The notes: a model not told the origin generated them from the sequence alone. 64,000 nt of DNA from Rhodococcus sp. 06-235-1A (GCF_002258785.1 NZ_NOYI01000012.1:310001-374000), one strand, 5' to 3'; positions 43,533 through 52,354 are shown, counted from the first letter of the stretch. Numbers and translations are program-made.

Positions 43533-45821
43533 CTACAGGCCCTTCTCCGGAGCCGTCTTCAACTTGGCACCTTCGATGTCGACGTTGGGCAGGATCTTGT
43601 CCAGCCACTTCGGCAGCCACCAGGCCTTGTCGCCCATCAGCGCCATCACCGAGGGAATCAGCACCATGCGCACGACGAACGCGTCGAAGAACACGGCCGC
43701 TGCGAGCGCAAAACCGATGGACTTGATGAACGAGTCCGGCTCGGCGATGAACGCGGCGAACACCGAGATCATGATGACTGCGGCCGAGGTGACCACGCGT
43801 GCGCCGTACTTGAAGCCGTTGACGACGGCGTCCTTGGCTGCGGCTCCGTGGACGAACTCCTCACGCATTCGCGAGACGAGGAACACCTGGTAATCCATCG
43901 CGAGGCCGAACACCACACCGATGAGGAAGATCGGCATGAAGCTGACGATCGGCTGCGGGTTGGAGATCAGGCCGAGCCCGCCCTCTTGGAAGATGAACAC
44001 CGTGGCTCCGAAGGTCGCGAGCACGCTGAGCAGGAACCCTACCGTCGCGGTGAGCGGCACCAGGATGGAGCGGAACACCAGCATCAGCAGCACGAATGCC
44101 AGTCCGACCACTACTGCGAGGTAGGGAATCAACGCGCTCTGCAACCGCTCCGAGATATCGATCCCGATCGCGGTCTCGCCGGTCACGCCGTAGGACACTC
44201 CCGAGCTCTCCTGCAATCCGCTCTCGGCGTCGCGGAGGTTGGTGACGAGCGCCTTCGTCTGGTCACTGTTGGGTGTGCTCGACGGGGTGACGAGTATTTG
44301 AGCCGTGTCACCCGCCGGGTTGACGGCGACGATCTGCGCATTCGTGACGTCGGATTGCGCGGTGATCGTCTCGATGACCTTGCCGAAGGACGCAGTGCGA
44401 TCGGGTTCGGCGACGCCTGACGCATCGGCGATGACGAGCAGCGGACCGTTGCGTCCGGGCCCGAAGGCGTTTTCGGTGACGTCGTATGCCTGACGGGCAG
44501 GCGTGGACGGGTCCGAGGTAGCGATCGACGGGAGTGCGAGAGACAAACCGGTGGTCGGCCCTGCGATGACGCCGAGGAGCACGATGCCTCCGACGAGTCC
44601 GAGGATCGGCCTCTTGACCAGGAATCGAGCCCACCGAAGTCCGTTGGTGGGCTTGGCCTCCGGGTCCTCGGGGTCGGTGGTGTTGACGAACTTGAGCTTG
44701 CCCGCGAAGGCCTTGCCCTTGTAGACGCCGAGCATGGCGGGCAGGAACGTCAAGGCGATCAAGACGGCAACGAACACCGCGAAACCGGCGGCCAGACCCA
44801 TCTGGGACAGGAACGGGATGCCGACCACGCGGAGGGCAACGAGGGCGATGAGTACCGTTGCGCCCGCGAACACGACGGCGGAGCCGGCAGTTCCGACCGA
44901 CCGTCCCACTGCCTCTTCGCGGTCGTCGGTGAGCGTGAGCTCGTGCCGGTATCGCGCCAGGATGAACAGCGAATAGTCGATCGCGACCGCCAGACCGATC
45001 ATGATGGCGAGAATCGGGGTGAACGAAGACAGACTTGCGAAGCCGGAGGCTGTCGTGATTGCCAGACTCGAGATGCCGATGCCGACGATCGCGGTGATCA
45101 GCGGCAAGCTGGCAGCAGCAGCCGATCCGAACATGATGAGAAGAACGACGGCAGCGACTGCAAGACCGACGATCTCCGAACTTCCACCGGGCGACGGATT
45201 CTCCTGCGCGACGGTGCCGCCGAGGATGACGCTCAAACCTGCATCGCGGGCGGGCTGCGCGGCGGCGTCGAGATCGCTACGAATCTGATCGGTGACGTCG
45301 GCAAGATCGACATTGATCGGCGCGGTGACGGTACCGACGTTGCCGTCGGGGCTCAGCGGCGAGGTGGCGGCTGCATCGGCCGCTATCTGGTCGGCCGGGG
45401 TGCCTGCTTCGGTGGCCGCCTTGGTGTACTGCTCGATGATCGACTGGTTGGCCGCGACCGGATTGGCAAGTGGCGGTGCACCTTCCGCTGGCTTTGCCGC
45501 GTCGACCTTTTCGATCTCGGCGATCGTGGCGTCGATGGCGGAGGTGTACTGCGGAGTATCGAGCGATTGGCCTTCCGGTGCCTGGAAGACGTACTCGGCG
45601 TTGACCGCTTGCAGCGGGTCCTCGGCTCCACCGAACCGCTCCTTCTGCAGGTCGAGTGCAGCCTGAGCGGGTGTTCCCGGAATGCTGAACGAGTTGACCG
45701 TCGGCGCGGACAGCGTTGATGCGCCCACGGCGGCAAGAATCAGAATCGCCAGCCATAGTCCGAGGACGATGCCCTTGCGTCGGTACGCGAATCTTCCGAT
45801 TCGGTAGAGATAGGTGGCCAC
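43533..45821 (-). CDS. MMPL/RND-family transporter
   Basis: 762 aa. Two MMPL halves, each with a large extracytoplasmic loop after helix 1 and helices with the proton-relay motif: GLAVAIDYSLF in the first and VFGLAMDYQVFL in the second (GxxxDY). Start at GTG 45821 with GAGGAG seven bases upstream. MMPL proteins export lipids or siderophores in Mycobacteriales. Two bases separate it from the upstream TetR gene, so the regulator and transporter share a message. Confidence 0.9.
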   Translation of the reverse strand: MATYLYRIGRFAYRRKGIVLGLWLAILILAAVGASTLSAPTVNSFSIPGTPAQAALDLQKERFGGAEDPLQAVNAEYVFQAPEGQSLDTPQYTSAIDATIAEIEKVDAAKPAEGAPPLANPVAANQSIIEQYTKAATEAGTPADQIAADAAATSPLSPDGNVGTVTAPINVDLADVTDQIRSDLDAAAQPARDAGLSVILGGTVAQENPSPGGSSEIVGLAVAAVVLLIMFGSAAAASLPLITAIVGIGISSLAITTASGFASLSSFTPILAIMIGLAVAIDYSLFILARYRHELTLTDDREEAVGRSVGTAGSAVVFAGATVLIALVALRVVGIPFLSQMGLAAGFAVFVAVLIALTFLPAMLGVYKGKAFAGKLKFVNTTDPEDPEAKPTNGLRWARFLVKRPILGLVGGIVLLGVIAGPTTGLSLALPSIATSDPSTPARQAYDVTENAFGPGRNGPLLVIADASGVAEPDRTASFGKVIETITAQSDVTNAQIVAVNPAGDTAQILVTPSSTPNSDQTKALVTNLRDAESGLQESSGVSYGVTGETAIGIDISERLQSALIPYLAVVVGLAFVLLMLVFRSILVPLTATVGFLLSVLATFGATVFIFQEGGLGLISNPQPIVSFMPIFLIGVVFGLAMDYQVFLVSRMREEFVHGAAAKDAVVNGFKYGARVVTSAAVIMISVFAAFIAEPDSFIKSIGFALAAAVFFDAFVVRMVLIPSVMALMGDKAWWLPKWLDKILPNVDIEGAKLKTAPEKGL

Positions 45822-45823
45822 GG

Positions 45824-46531
45824 TCAAGCTCCTCGGTTGTGTTCGGACGTGTGGGGGTGAGGCTCGGATTCGGGAGTGGAGCCTGCGGAATGACCCTCGG
45901 GCTCGGGAGTGGAGCCTGCGGAATGGCCCTTGGGCTCGGGCAGTCCGGCGCGGAGTTGGTCGAAGGCGTCTTCGATGAGGGCCCTCGGCGTCGATCCTCC
46001 CGCCGGGTCGTTCATCCAGATGTTCAGCGCTGCCGTGACGGCTCCACCGACGGCCATTTGCAGCAGGTTGGGGTAGAGATCGGTGTCGATATCGGTGCCG
46101 GTTCGTTCGGCGATGGCCTCGCCGAGTTTGCGAGTCAGTGAGTGGTGCATTTCGAGTCTGCGGGCCATCAGGGCGGGGTTGGCCTCGATGAGCCGAGCTG
46201 CCGCGAAGGTGTCGTCCAAATCTCGGCCGGGGTCTGCGACGAGGTTGATTGCTATGTGCCGCAACGAGTCCCAGATCGGCTCTGTCGACGGCCTGGCGCG
46301 CAGGAGCTCGAACCATTCGAGGGCCGACACCTCGATGTGGTGCAGAACCGCTTCTTCCTTGTTGGAGAAGTAGTTGTGGAACGTGCGGGTGGACACTCCC
46401 GCCTCGTGCGCGATGGCGTCGGCGGTGACCGCGTCGAAGCCGTGCTGCTTTCCCAGACGCACGGCCGCCAGGCCGAGAGCGTCGCGGGTGGCGGCCTTCT
46501 TCAGATCGCGAAGGCCCGTCGGAGAAGTCAC
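45824..46531 (-). CDS. TetR-family transcriptional regulator
   Basis: 235 aa. HTH region FDAVTADAIAHEAGVSTRTFHNYFSNKEEAV near residues 30-60 and a variable ligand domain. The C-terminal tail holds two 11-residue copies of PEP(K/E)GHSAGST. The GTG at 46531 is preferred over a TTG three codons upstream. It is autoregulated in all likelihood: a double TTGCA-N6-TGCAA site lies 20-53 bases upstream. The MMPL gene follows. Confidence 0.9.
   Translation of the reverse strand: MTSPTGLRDLKKAATRDALGLAAVRLGKQHGFDAVTADAIAHEAGVSTRTFHNYFSNKEEAVLHHIEVSALEWFELLRARPSTEPIWDSLRHIAINLVADPGRDLDDTFAAARLIEANPALMARRLEMHHSLTRKLGEAIAERTGTDIDTDLYPNLLQMAVGGAVTAALNIWMNDPAGGSTPRALIEDAFDQLRAGLPEPKGHSAGSTPEPEGHSAGSTPESEPHPHTSEHNRGA
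45871..45936 (-). repeat. 33-bp tandem duplication in the TetR C-terminal tail
   Basis: Two adjacent 33-base units (45871-45903 and 45904-45936) differing at two or three positions encode the repeated PEP(K/E)GHSAGST peptide. In-frame, so it only lengthens a disordered tail. Confidence 0.85.
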
Positions 46532-46550
46532 GCTTACCAACCTACGGAAG

Positions 46551-46584
46551 TTGCACTGTTCTGCAAGTTTGCAGTGGAGTGCAA
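46551..46584. promoter_or_regulatory. Double TetR operator TTGCA-N6-TGCAA
   Basis: Two 16-base sites of the form TTGCA-N6-TGCAA (46551-46566 and 46569-46584), separated by GT, make one 34-base nested palindrome centred between 46567 and 46568. It lies 20-53 bases before the TetR start. Confidence 0.75.
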
Positions 46585-46626
46585 TTTTGTCGATCCCGAC
46601 ACAGCTGGCGCTGGATGTGACTCAGG

Positions 46627-47085
46627 TCATCGACGCGCCCATGCGGTCGGCTCGCTGACCAGCTCTTTCACGAAGCCCGGAAGATCGTCCTCGACGATAT
46701 CTGCGAGCGACACAGCCTCGAGCACCGCACGGAGATTGACGCGCACCGCGAGCCAGACCCGGGTGAGCGGCTCGGCGGGGCCGGCATACTCCGCATCCTC
46801 GGGCCGTTGACCACGCACCGACGCCAGCGGCCCCTCGACGGCCCTGATCACATCGGCAACAGAAATGTCCGACGCCTCCCGCGCCAGCCAGTAGCCGCCG
46901 TCGGGACCTCGTCGGCTGCACACCAGATCCGCCCGACGCAGGTCCGAGAGCACCGACTCGAGAAACTTGTGCGGAATCCCTTGCGCGGCGGCCAGCGCCT
47001 CGGCTTTCGCGGGCCCCTGCCCGCCGACCGCAGCGAGTTCGACGAGCGTACGAACCGCATAGTCCGCCCTGGCCGTGATGTGCAC
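46627..47085 (-). CDS. Rrf2-family transcriptional regulator
   Basis: 152 aa: ITARADYAVRTLVELA, the HTH AEALAAAQGIPHKFLESVLSDLRRADLV and wing RRGPDGGYWLAREASDIS. The three Cys that bind an Fe-S cluster in IscR/NsrR are absent (only one Cys, in LVCSRRG), so the sensing mode differs. GTG at 47085 with AGGA upstream. A perfect inverted repeat overlaps its leader, consistent with self-repression. Confidence 0.88.
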   Translation of the reverse strand: MHITARADYAVRTLVELAAVGGQGPAKAEALAAAQGIPHKFLESVLSDLRRADLVCSRRGPDGGYWLAREASDISVADVIRAVEGPLASVRGQRPEDAEYAGPAEPLTRVWLAVRVNLRAVLEAVSLADIVEDDLPGFVKELVSEPTAWARR

Positions 47086-47091
47086 GCTCAA

Positions 47092-47112
47092 TTCCTATCA
47101 TTTCAATAGGAA
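47092..47112. promoter_or_regulatory. Inverted-repeat operator of the Rrf2 regulator
   Basis: TTCCTAT-N7-ATAGGAA, perfect 7-bp arms, 7-27 bases upstream of the GTG; the near arm covers the ribosome-binding site AGGA. A bound repressor would block its own leader. Confidence 0.65.
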
Positions 47113-47162
47113 ATTAGCGAGCAGTCGGCGGGATGTACCGATGCTCGACGGCACGCCGCCGG

Positions 47163-47822
47163 TCAGGAACCTTCCGGTATCGCCACGACCACCTCGTTGC
47201 GGCGGAAAGGTGCCAAGGTCCATGGCGGATCGTAGAACCAGCTCATCGGCTCACCCAGCATCTCGATGCCGTGTGCACGCAGCGCTGTGGTCAACGCCGC
47301 CATCTGCGGCTCGACGTCGTCTCGGCCGCGGCCACCGCTGAAACGCAGCACGGCCACCGTCTCCGCCGGAACCGATGTCAACGTCACGCGGTCGTCGTCG
47401 GGCTTGGGCAGCGTTTCCATCGTCCACTTCGACGGCATGAAGAACCGGACAACCCAGCCGTCGCTGCCGGGCGTGCTCGACACGGGGGCCGTCATCGCGA
47501 TCTTCTGCGGGCCTGCGGGCGACTGACTGACTGGAGCGGTCATCGCGACCTTGTGCTTGCCGCCGTTTCCGCCGAAAATGTACCGGGCCAGTCGACGGAA
47601 ACCCTCCTGACGAGCCTCTTCCTCCTCGGCGTCGACGGTGGTCTGGGCCGCGATGCGTGGTTCGTAGCGACGGATCTCCACCGCATCGGTCAATCGTCGG
47701 CTCGTGTGCGGCGGCTCCTCGGTACCGACCCGAATCCCGACGACACCCAACACCGATCCGGCAACCTGTCCGACCGTGGACGCGATTTTCTGCAGCAAGT
47801 CCGACTCCGCTCTCGTGGCCAA
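47163..47822 (-). CDS. SOUL haem-binding family protein
   Basis: About 219 aa. SOUL motifs: VEIRRYEPRIAAQTTV, RRLARYIFGGNGGKHKVAMTAPV, then a second KIAMTAPVSS and WVVRFFMPSKW. Bacterial SOUL proteins are cytosolic and may bind haem or lipids; function not settled. The start is uncertain: TTG at 47822 has GGAGGGGG upstream, GTG at 47840 would add six residues. Confidence 0.8.
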   Translation of the reverse strand: MATRAESDLLQKIASTVGQVAGSVLGVVGIRVGTEEPPHTSRRLTDAVEIRRYEPRIAAQTTVDAEEEEARQEGFRRLARYIFGGNGGKHKVAMTAPVSQSPAGPQKIAMTAPVSSTPGSDGWVVRFFMPSKWTMETLPKPDDDRVTLTSVPAETVAVLRFSGGRGRDDVEPQMAALTTALRAHGIEMLGEPMSWFYDPPWTLAPFRRNEVVVAIPEGS

Positions 47823-47909
47823 TGGGTGCGCCCCCTCCACGGTACGAGCCGTAGGAAAGCAAGGCAGACAGCGTTACACTCAACCTGTGACTGTCACGCA
47901 GGAGGTTCG

Positions 47910-48815
47910 ATGAGCGACTGGATCGGTTCGGCGTGGAATGCACTGCCGGAACCGCTGCGCGATCCCGTCGCACTGGCCATTCCGGCGTTCGCCCTGCTGT
48001 TGACCATCGAGTGGATTGCGGCCGCGAAGCTCGAGGACGGTGAACGCGGTAGCTATTCCGCCAGGGATGCGCGCTCGAGCCTCAGCATGGGACTGGTGTC
48101 CATCGCGACCACCACGGCCTGGAAGGCGCTGGCGTTGGTCGGCTACACGGCCATCTATGTCTACGTCGCGCCGTGGCACCTTCCCGCAGACGCCTGGTAC
48201 ACCTGGGTGATTCTGATCCTCGGCGTCGACCTGCTGTTCTACGGCTATCACCGGATCGCGCATCGAACCCGGATCGTCTGGGCGACGCATCAGGCCCATC
48301 ACTCCAGCGAGTACTTCAACTTCGCGGCGGCGCTTCGGCAGAAGTGGAACAACAGCGGCGAGGTCATCATGTGGCTGCCACTCCCCCTGCTGGGCATGCC
48401 GCCGTGGATGGTGTTCGTCGGGTTCTCGATCAACCTCGTGTACCAGTTCTGGGTGCACACCGAGCGCATCGACAGGCTGCCGCGTCCATTCGAGTTCGTC
48501 TTCAACACGCCCTCGCACCATCGCGTCCATCACGGACGCGATCCGCAGTATCTCGACAAGAACTACGGCGGGATTCTGATCATCTGGGATCGCCTGTTCG
48601 GCACCTACGCCGAGGAGATCGAGCGGCCGAACTACGGCCTGACCAAACCGGTCGACACATTCAACATCTGGACCCTCCAGACACACGAATACCGCAACAT
48701 CGCACGGGATGTCGCGGCATCGCGGTCGTGGAAGGAACGCGTCGGATACCTCGTCGGACCGCCGGGATGGACGCCGGCCGGCCCACGAGAACGCGCTACT
48801 GCTGATTCAGATTGA
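47910..48815 (+). CDS. Sterol desaturase / fatty-acid hydroxylase family protein
   Basis: 301 aa membrane di-iron enzyme. Histidine boxes HRIAH, HQAHH (in THQAHHSSEYFN) and HRVHH (in PSHHRVHHGRD) with four to five membrane helices. It inserts hydroxyls or double bonds in lipids; the substrate is not evident. GGAGG four bases before the ATG. The last 20 bases overlap the convergent YceI gene. Confidence 0.88.
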   Translation: MSDWIGSAWNALPEPLRDPVALAIPAFALLLTIEWIAAAKLEDGERGSYSARDARSSLSMGLVSIATTTAWKALALVGYTAIYVYVAPWHLPADAWYTWVILILGVDLLFYGYHRIAHRTRIVWATHQAHHSSEYFNFAAALRQKWNNSGEVIMWLPLPLLGMPPWMVFVGFSINLVYQFWVHTERIDRLPRPFEFVFNTPSHHRVHHGRDPQYLDKNYGGILIIWDRLFGTYAEEIERPNYGLTKPVDTFNIWTLQTHEYRNIARDVAASRSWKERVGYLVGPPGWTPAGPRERATADSD

Positions 48816-49485
48816 TCAGGAAATCGATGGTCCCGGACGGATCCACCGTCACGAAACCGAGTGACGGCGGCTCGATCTGGTAGTCGGTCCACGTCGTCGG
48901 AATGGCACCCGACGCGATGAGCGTGTCACCGGACTGCAGTACTTCCATCTCCACCGAGACCGGACGGGTCTGATCCTTGAGCGTCAATGTGCCCTCGGCG
49001 GTGACCGTCATGGTGGTTCCGTCCTTGGGCAGTGCGGACAGATCGATCGGCGAGTCGATGGTGAACGTCGCCGTCGGATAGGTGGCGGTGTCGAAGATGT
49101 TGCCGCGGAACTGGCTGTCCCGACGATCGCTATCGGTGCTGATGGAGTTCGTCAGAACGACCACCTGCCCCTCGGTGAGCGTGTTGTCGGCAATGACGAC
49201 GTTGCCCGCGACTTCGGTCGTCGACCCGACGACCGTGACATCGGACCCGTTCAGTAGCTCGTCGACGGTGTAGCCCGCAGCAGTCGTGTTGGCTGCGTCG
49301 CCCGGAGTGACGATCCACCGTCCATCGATGTCCTGCGTGCTCGCGGCCTGCGCGCCGGAGGTGGACACCGTCGCCGCCGGTGCGTCGTCGCCCTCGAACG
49401 AGGCGTAGATCTTGGGGCCGAAATACAGCCCGAGCGCCACTACTACGACAACGATCGCGCCGACAATCCACCATTTCTTGGTCAT
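48796..49485 (-). CDS. YceI-family protein with N-terminal membrane anchor
   Basis: 229 aa. A helix at 5-24 (WWIVGAIVVVVVALGLYFG) anchors it; the remainder is a lipocalin-like YceI barrel (DIDGRWIVTPG, SQFRGNIFDTATYPTATFTI, LTLKDQTRPVSVEMEVL). YceI proteins bind polyisoprenoids or similar lipids outside the membrane. ATG at 49485 with AGG upstream. Confidence 0.85.
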   Translation of the reverse strand: MTKKWWIVGAIVVVVVALGLYFGPKIYASFEGDDAPAATVSTSGAQAASTQDIDGRWIVTPGDAANTTAAGYTVDELLNGSDVTVVGSTTEVAGNVVIADNTLTEGQVVVLTNSISTDSDRRDSQFRGNIFDTATYPTATFTIDSPIDLSALPKDGTTMTVTAEGTLTLKDQTRPVSVEMEVLQSGDTLIASGAIPTTWTDYQIEPPSLGFVTVDPSGTIDFLINLNQQ

Positions 49486-49605
49486 GCCTGCCGATGGTAG
49501 TTGCAGCTTCAAGCCTGCGTGCGGTGAGAGACCTGGCAACTCCCTGAGAGTTTTGTCCGTTTACCCCGTGCACACGTGTCGGTACCGCCAGGCACAATGG
49601 AACGC

Positions 49606-50616
49606 ATGGATCCGGTGACCGCGCTTCGAGAGATCGGGTACTGGCTCGAGCGCTCACGTTCGGACACCCACCGCGTCAAGGCATACCGCCGAGCAGCCGA
49701 CGTGGTCGAATCCCTCAGTCCTGCACAGCGTTCCGAGCACGAGAAGGCAGACAGCTGGTCCTCGCTCGCCGGCATCGGAGCCAAGACCTCACTGATCATT
49801 CGCCAGGCGCTCACCCAGGACGTCCCGGACTACCTGCTCGAGCAACGCACAGCCGCAGAACCCATCGGCAACAACGACCTCCGCGCCGCACTGAAGGGTG
49901 ATCTGCACACCCACTCCAACTGGTCCGACGGCGGCAGCCCCATCGAGGAGATGATGCGCACCGCGGCCAGGCTCGGCCACGAGTACTGCGCCCTCACCGA
50001 CCATTCCCCGCGACTGAAAGTCGCGAACGGCCTCACCGCCGAGCGGCTGCGTGCCCAACTCGACATCGTCGCCGAACTCAACGAGCGGCTCGCACCGTTC
50101 CGCATCCTCACCGGGATCGAAGTCGACATCCTCGACGACGGATCACTCGACCAGGACGAAGGCCTACTCGCCGAGCTGGACGTGGTGGTGGCGAGCGTGC
50201 ACTCCAACTTGCGCGCCGACTCCAAGACGATGACCAAGCGCATGGTCACCGCGATTGCGAACCCGCACGTCGACGTCCTCGGACACTGCACCGGACGGCT
50301 CGTCGAGGGTGGCCGCGGCACCCGGCCCGAGTCGACGTTCGACGCCCCCGTGGTGTTCGAGGGCTGCCGCCAGTTCGGCACCGCAGTGGAGATCAACGCA
50401 AGACCCGAGCGACAGGACCCACCCGAGCGCCTCATCGACATCGCCCTCGAACGCGAGTGCCTGTTCTCCATCGACACCGATGCGCACGCACCCGGTCAGC
50501 TCGACTGGCAGGGCTACGGCTGCATCCGTGCCGAGGCACGGGGCGTGCCGGCCGAGCGCGTGATCAACACCTGGCCGCTCGACGAACTGCTCGAATGGAC
50601 GGATCGGCGCGCGTGA
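49606..50616 (+). CDS. PHP-domain phosphoesterase (PolX-like C-terminal domain)
   Basis: 336 aa. The N-terminal 85 residues are a helix-hairpin-helix region as in PolX (SLAGIGAKTSLIIRQAL), then a PHP domain with metal ligands DLHTHSNWSDG, ALTDHSP, GIEVDIL, VHSNLR, GHCTGRL and DTDAH. There is no polymerase fingers/palm, so it is a stand-alone PHP hydrolase. ATG at 49606 opens MDPV, as in relatives; another ATG is 9 bases earlier. The stop overlaps the next gene by four bases. Confidence 0.85.
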   Translation: MDPVTALREIGYWLERSRSDTHRVKAYRRAADVVESLSPAQRSEHEKADSWSSLAGIGAKTSLIIRQALTQDVPDYLLEQRTAAEPIGNNDLRAALKGDLHTHSNWSDGGSPIEEMMRTAARLGHEYCALTDHSPRLKVANGLTAERLRAQLDIVAELNERLAPFRILTGIEVDILDDGSLDQDEGLLAELDVVVASVHSNLRADSKTMTKRMVTAIANPHVDVLGHCTGRLVEGGRGTRPESTFDAPVVFEGCRQFGTAVEINARPERQDPPERLIDIALERECLFSIDTDAHAPGQLDWQGYGCIRAEARGVPAERVINTWPLDELLEWTDRRA

Positions 50617-51527
50617 ACCGTCGTCACTTCCTCTCTGGCCTGCTCGCTGTGACGCTGGTCGGCTGCAGCTCCACCGACACCGACTCCTCACCGAGTACCG
50701 CCGAGACGTATTCGGCTGCGCTGCAACCGGTATCGGGTCCAACAAGCGATCCCGTCCGACTGAAGTACGGATACCAGCCCGACAACATCGGCGATCTCTA
50801 CCTTCCCGACAACAACGCCACCTCACTCCCGGTCGTGGTCATGATTCACGGTGGCGGTTGGCAGGAAGACCTCGACCTGTCGTACTTCCAACAGATGTCG
50901 ACCGCCATCGCCGACGAGGGCATCGCCGTCTGGAACGTCGAGTATCGGCGTGGGCCGAACAATTGGGCCAACACTCTCTCGGACGTCGACGACGCCACCG
51001 AGGCACTGGCAACCGTCGTACAGGACGCGTCGGGCGGAAGGCTCGATCTCGACCGCGTCCACGTCGCTGGGCACTCGGCCGGCGGACAACTCGCCGCATG
51101 GGTGGCCGCTCGACACCTGATGCCGGTCGATGCGCCGGGAGCGGAACCGAAGATCAAACCGCGCAGCGCCACCATCATGGCCGGAGTGTTCGACATGAAG
51201 CGGGCGGCCACACTCGGAAACGACAAGTTCGTACCGGTCTTCCTCGGCGGCATGCCGAACGAGGTACCCGGCCGCTACAAGATCGCGTCGCCCATCGAAT
51301 ATCTCCCCCTCGACGTGCCACTGACTGCGCTGCACGGTGATGCCGATCAGACAGTGTCGGTCAATCAGAGCCGTGTCTACGTCGACGCGGCGACGAAGGC
51401 GGGCAGCACCGACACCGAACTCGTCGTACTGCCCGGAGCCGGACACGGCGCGTTTCTCGACCCGAAGAACCGCGCCTGGGCGACGGCACTGAGCACCATC
51501 ACCGGACGTGCGCAGACCCTGCTCTGA
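50613..51527 (+). CDS. Alpha/beta hydrolase lipoprotein with Tat-type signal
   Basis: 304 aa. NRRHFLSGLLAVTLVGC is a twin-arginine signal combined with a lipobox ending at Cys. The mature enzyme has MIHGGGW, the nucleophile GHSAGGQLA, HGDADQTV for the acid and GAGHGAF for the His, like esterase/BD-FAE enzymes. A folded, membrane-tethered esterase outside the cell is likely. The GTG overlaps the PHP-protein stop (GTGA). Confidence 0.88.
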   Translation: MNRRHFLSGLLAVTLVGCSSTDTDSSPSTAETYSAALQPVSGPTSDPVRLKYGYQPDNIGDLYLPDNNATSLPVVVMIHGGGWQEDLDLSYFQQMSTAIADEGIAVWNVEYRRGPNNWANTLSDVDDATEALATVVQDASGGRLDLDRVHVAGHSAGGQLAAWVAARHLMPVDAPGAEPKIKPRSATIMAGVFDMKRAATLGNDKFVPVFLGGMPNEVPGRYKIASPIEYLPLDVPLTALHGDADQTVSVNQSRVYVDAATKAGSTDTELVVLPGAGHGAFLDPKNRAWATALSTITGRAQTLL

Positions 51528-51562
51528 CGTCGGTGGTTCTGCCGGGGTGGTACACAGTTGCG

Positions 51563-52021
51563 ATGAACGGAAAAATCGCGACCGGATTGCTCGGACTGAT
51601 CGTGGCCGTCTCGGTTGCCGGATGTAGCAACGACCCGTCGACCGAGGAAGCGTCGAGCACAACTGTTGCCGCGACGACGACTGCGGCTTCCACGACTGTC
51701 TCCCCCACCCCGACGACCGATGCGCCCGCTCCGGCTGACTCTGCACCTGCCGAAGCGCCGGAAGCCCCGCCCGCCGCCGATCCCGCGGCTCCGAGCGATG
51801 CGACCTCCGGCGTCACCGGTGAAGCGCTCTACCAGCAGACCTGCACACAGTTCATGCCGTCGATCGACGCGTTGGAGCAGACCGGAATCTCCGATCGCGC
51901 CAAGTCGGTCGAGGGTCTGCGCACCGAAATGACCACCGCCCCGAGCTGGAACACCGTGCCGCCCAGCGATCAGGAACAGATTCTGCGCGGACTCGACGCC
52001 GCCGGTGCAGGGCAATGCTGA
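51563..52021 (+). CDS. Small lipoprotein with Thr/Ala/Pro-rich linker
   Basis: 152 aa. Signal helix and lipobox SVAGC at Cys21, a 60-residue Thr/Ser/Ala/Pro linker (likely cell-wall spanning and possibly glycosylated), then a folded domain of about 70 residues with two Cys (TCTQF and the final GQC). Function unknown. ATG at 51563 chosen because it gives a proper signal. It is the last chromosomal gene before the tRNA junction. Confidence 0.75.
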   Translation: MNGKIATGLLGLIVAVSVAGCSNDPSTEEASSTTVAATTTAASTTVSPTPTTDAPAPADSAPAEAPEAPPAADPAAPSDATSGVTGEALYQQTCTQFMPSIDALEQTGISDRAKSVEGLRTEMTTAPSWNTVPPSDQEQILRGLDAAGAGQC

Positions 52022-52229
52022 GCGTCTGAGCCCCTGGGGGTTCGGTGCGCCCGGCCGCGGTGATCGCCGCCCGGCCCCGGTGGTCCCGCAAACGCGCGCG
52101 CATTTGCCAAGTGCGCGCGAAATAGACCCGGTCTCGGTGGCGAATCCGCGCGCGTACGACGAATGCGCCCGCGTTTGCCGCTGAACCGGCCGAACCCAAC
52201 CCGGCCGCACACCAACACCCCCCGCGCAC
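52022..52229. other. Intergenic region, no gene seen
   Basis: About 208 GC-rich bases between the lipoprotein and the tRNA terminator; I see no gene or clear regulatory motif. Confidence 0.5.
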
Positions 52230-52263
52230 AAAAAACTCCCCACCCGACGGATCGGGTGGGGAG
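52230..52263 (-). terminator. Intrinsic terminator of the tRNA gene
   Basis: Perfect 12-bp stem (CTCCCCACCCGA and its complement) with a 4-base loop, followed on the minus strand by six T. It is eight bases past the tRNA 3' end and so belongs to the original tRNA gene. Confidence 0.85.
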
Positions 52264-52270
52264 CTTTGGC

Positions 52271-52295
52271 GGTGGCGGAGGGATTTGAACCCTCA
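52271..52295 (-). tRNA. 3' fragment of a tRNA gene (serine-type), attachment site
   Basis: On the minus strand GAGGGTTCAAATCCCTC gives a complete T arm followed by CGCCACC, the 3' acceptor strand; such ends are typical of actinobacterial tRNA-Ser. The matching 5' acceptor GGTGGCG and the rest of the gene are absent upstream, so only the 3' end is here. This is the classic mark of an element inserted in a tRNA gene; the intact copy should lie beyond base 64000. The amino-acid identity is a judgement from the acceptor sequence. Confidence 0.75.
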
Positions 52296-52354
52296 GCGGC
52301 CGTCGGGCCCGACTCCAAAAAGGCCCGCAAGCTGCCCAAATAGCTTTCTGGGCA

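Noticed and set aside
41727-44420. 897-codon open frame on the plus strand
   Set aside because: It lies antisense to the ABC and MMPL genes, has a His/Asp/Arg-rich composition typical of GC-rich shadows and no motif.
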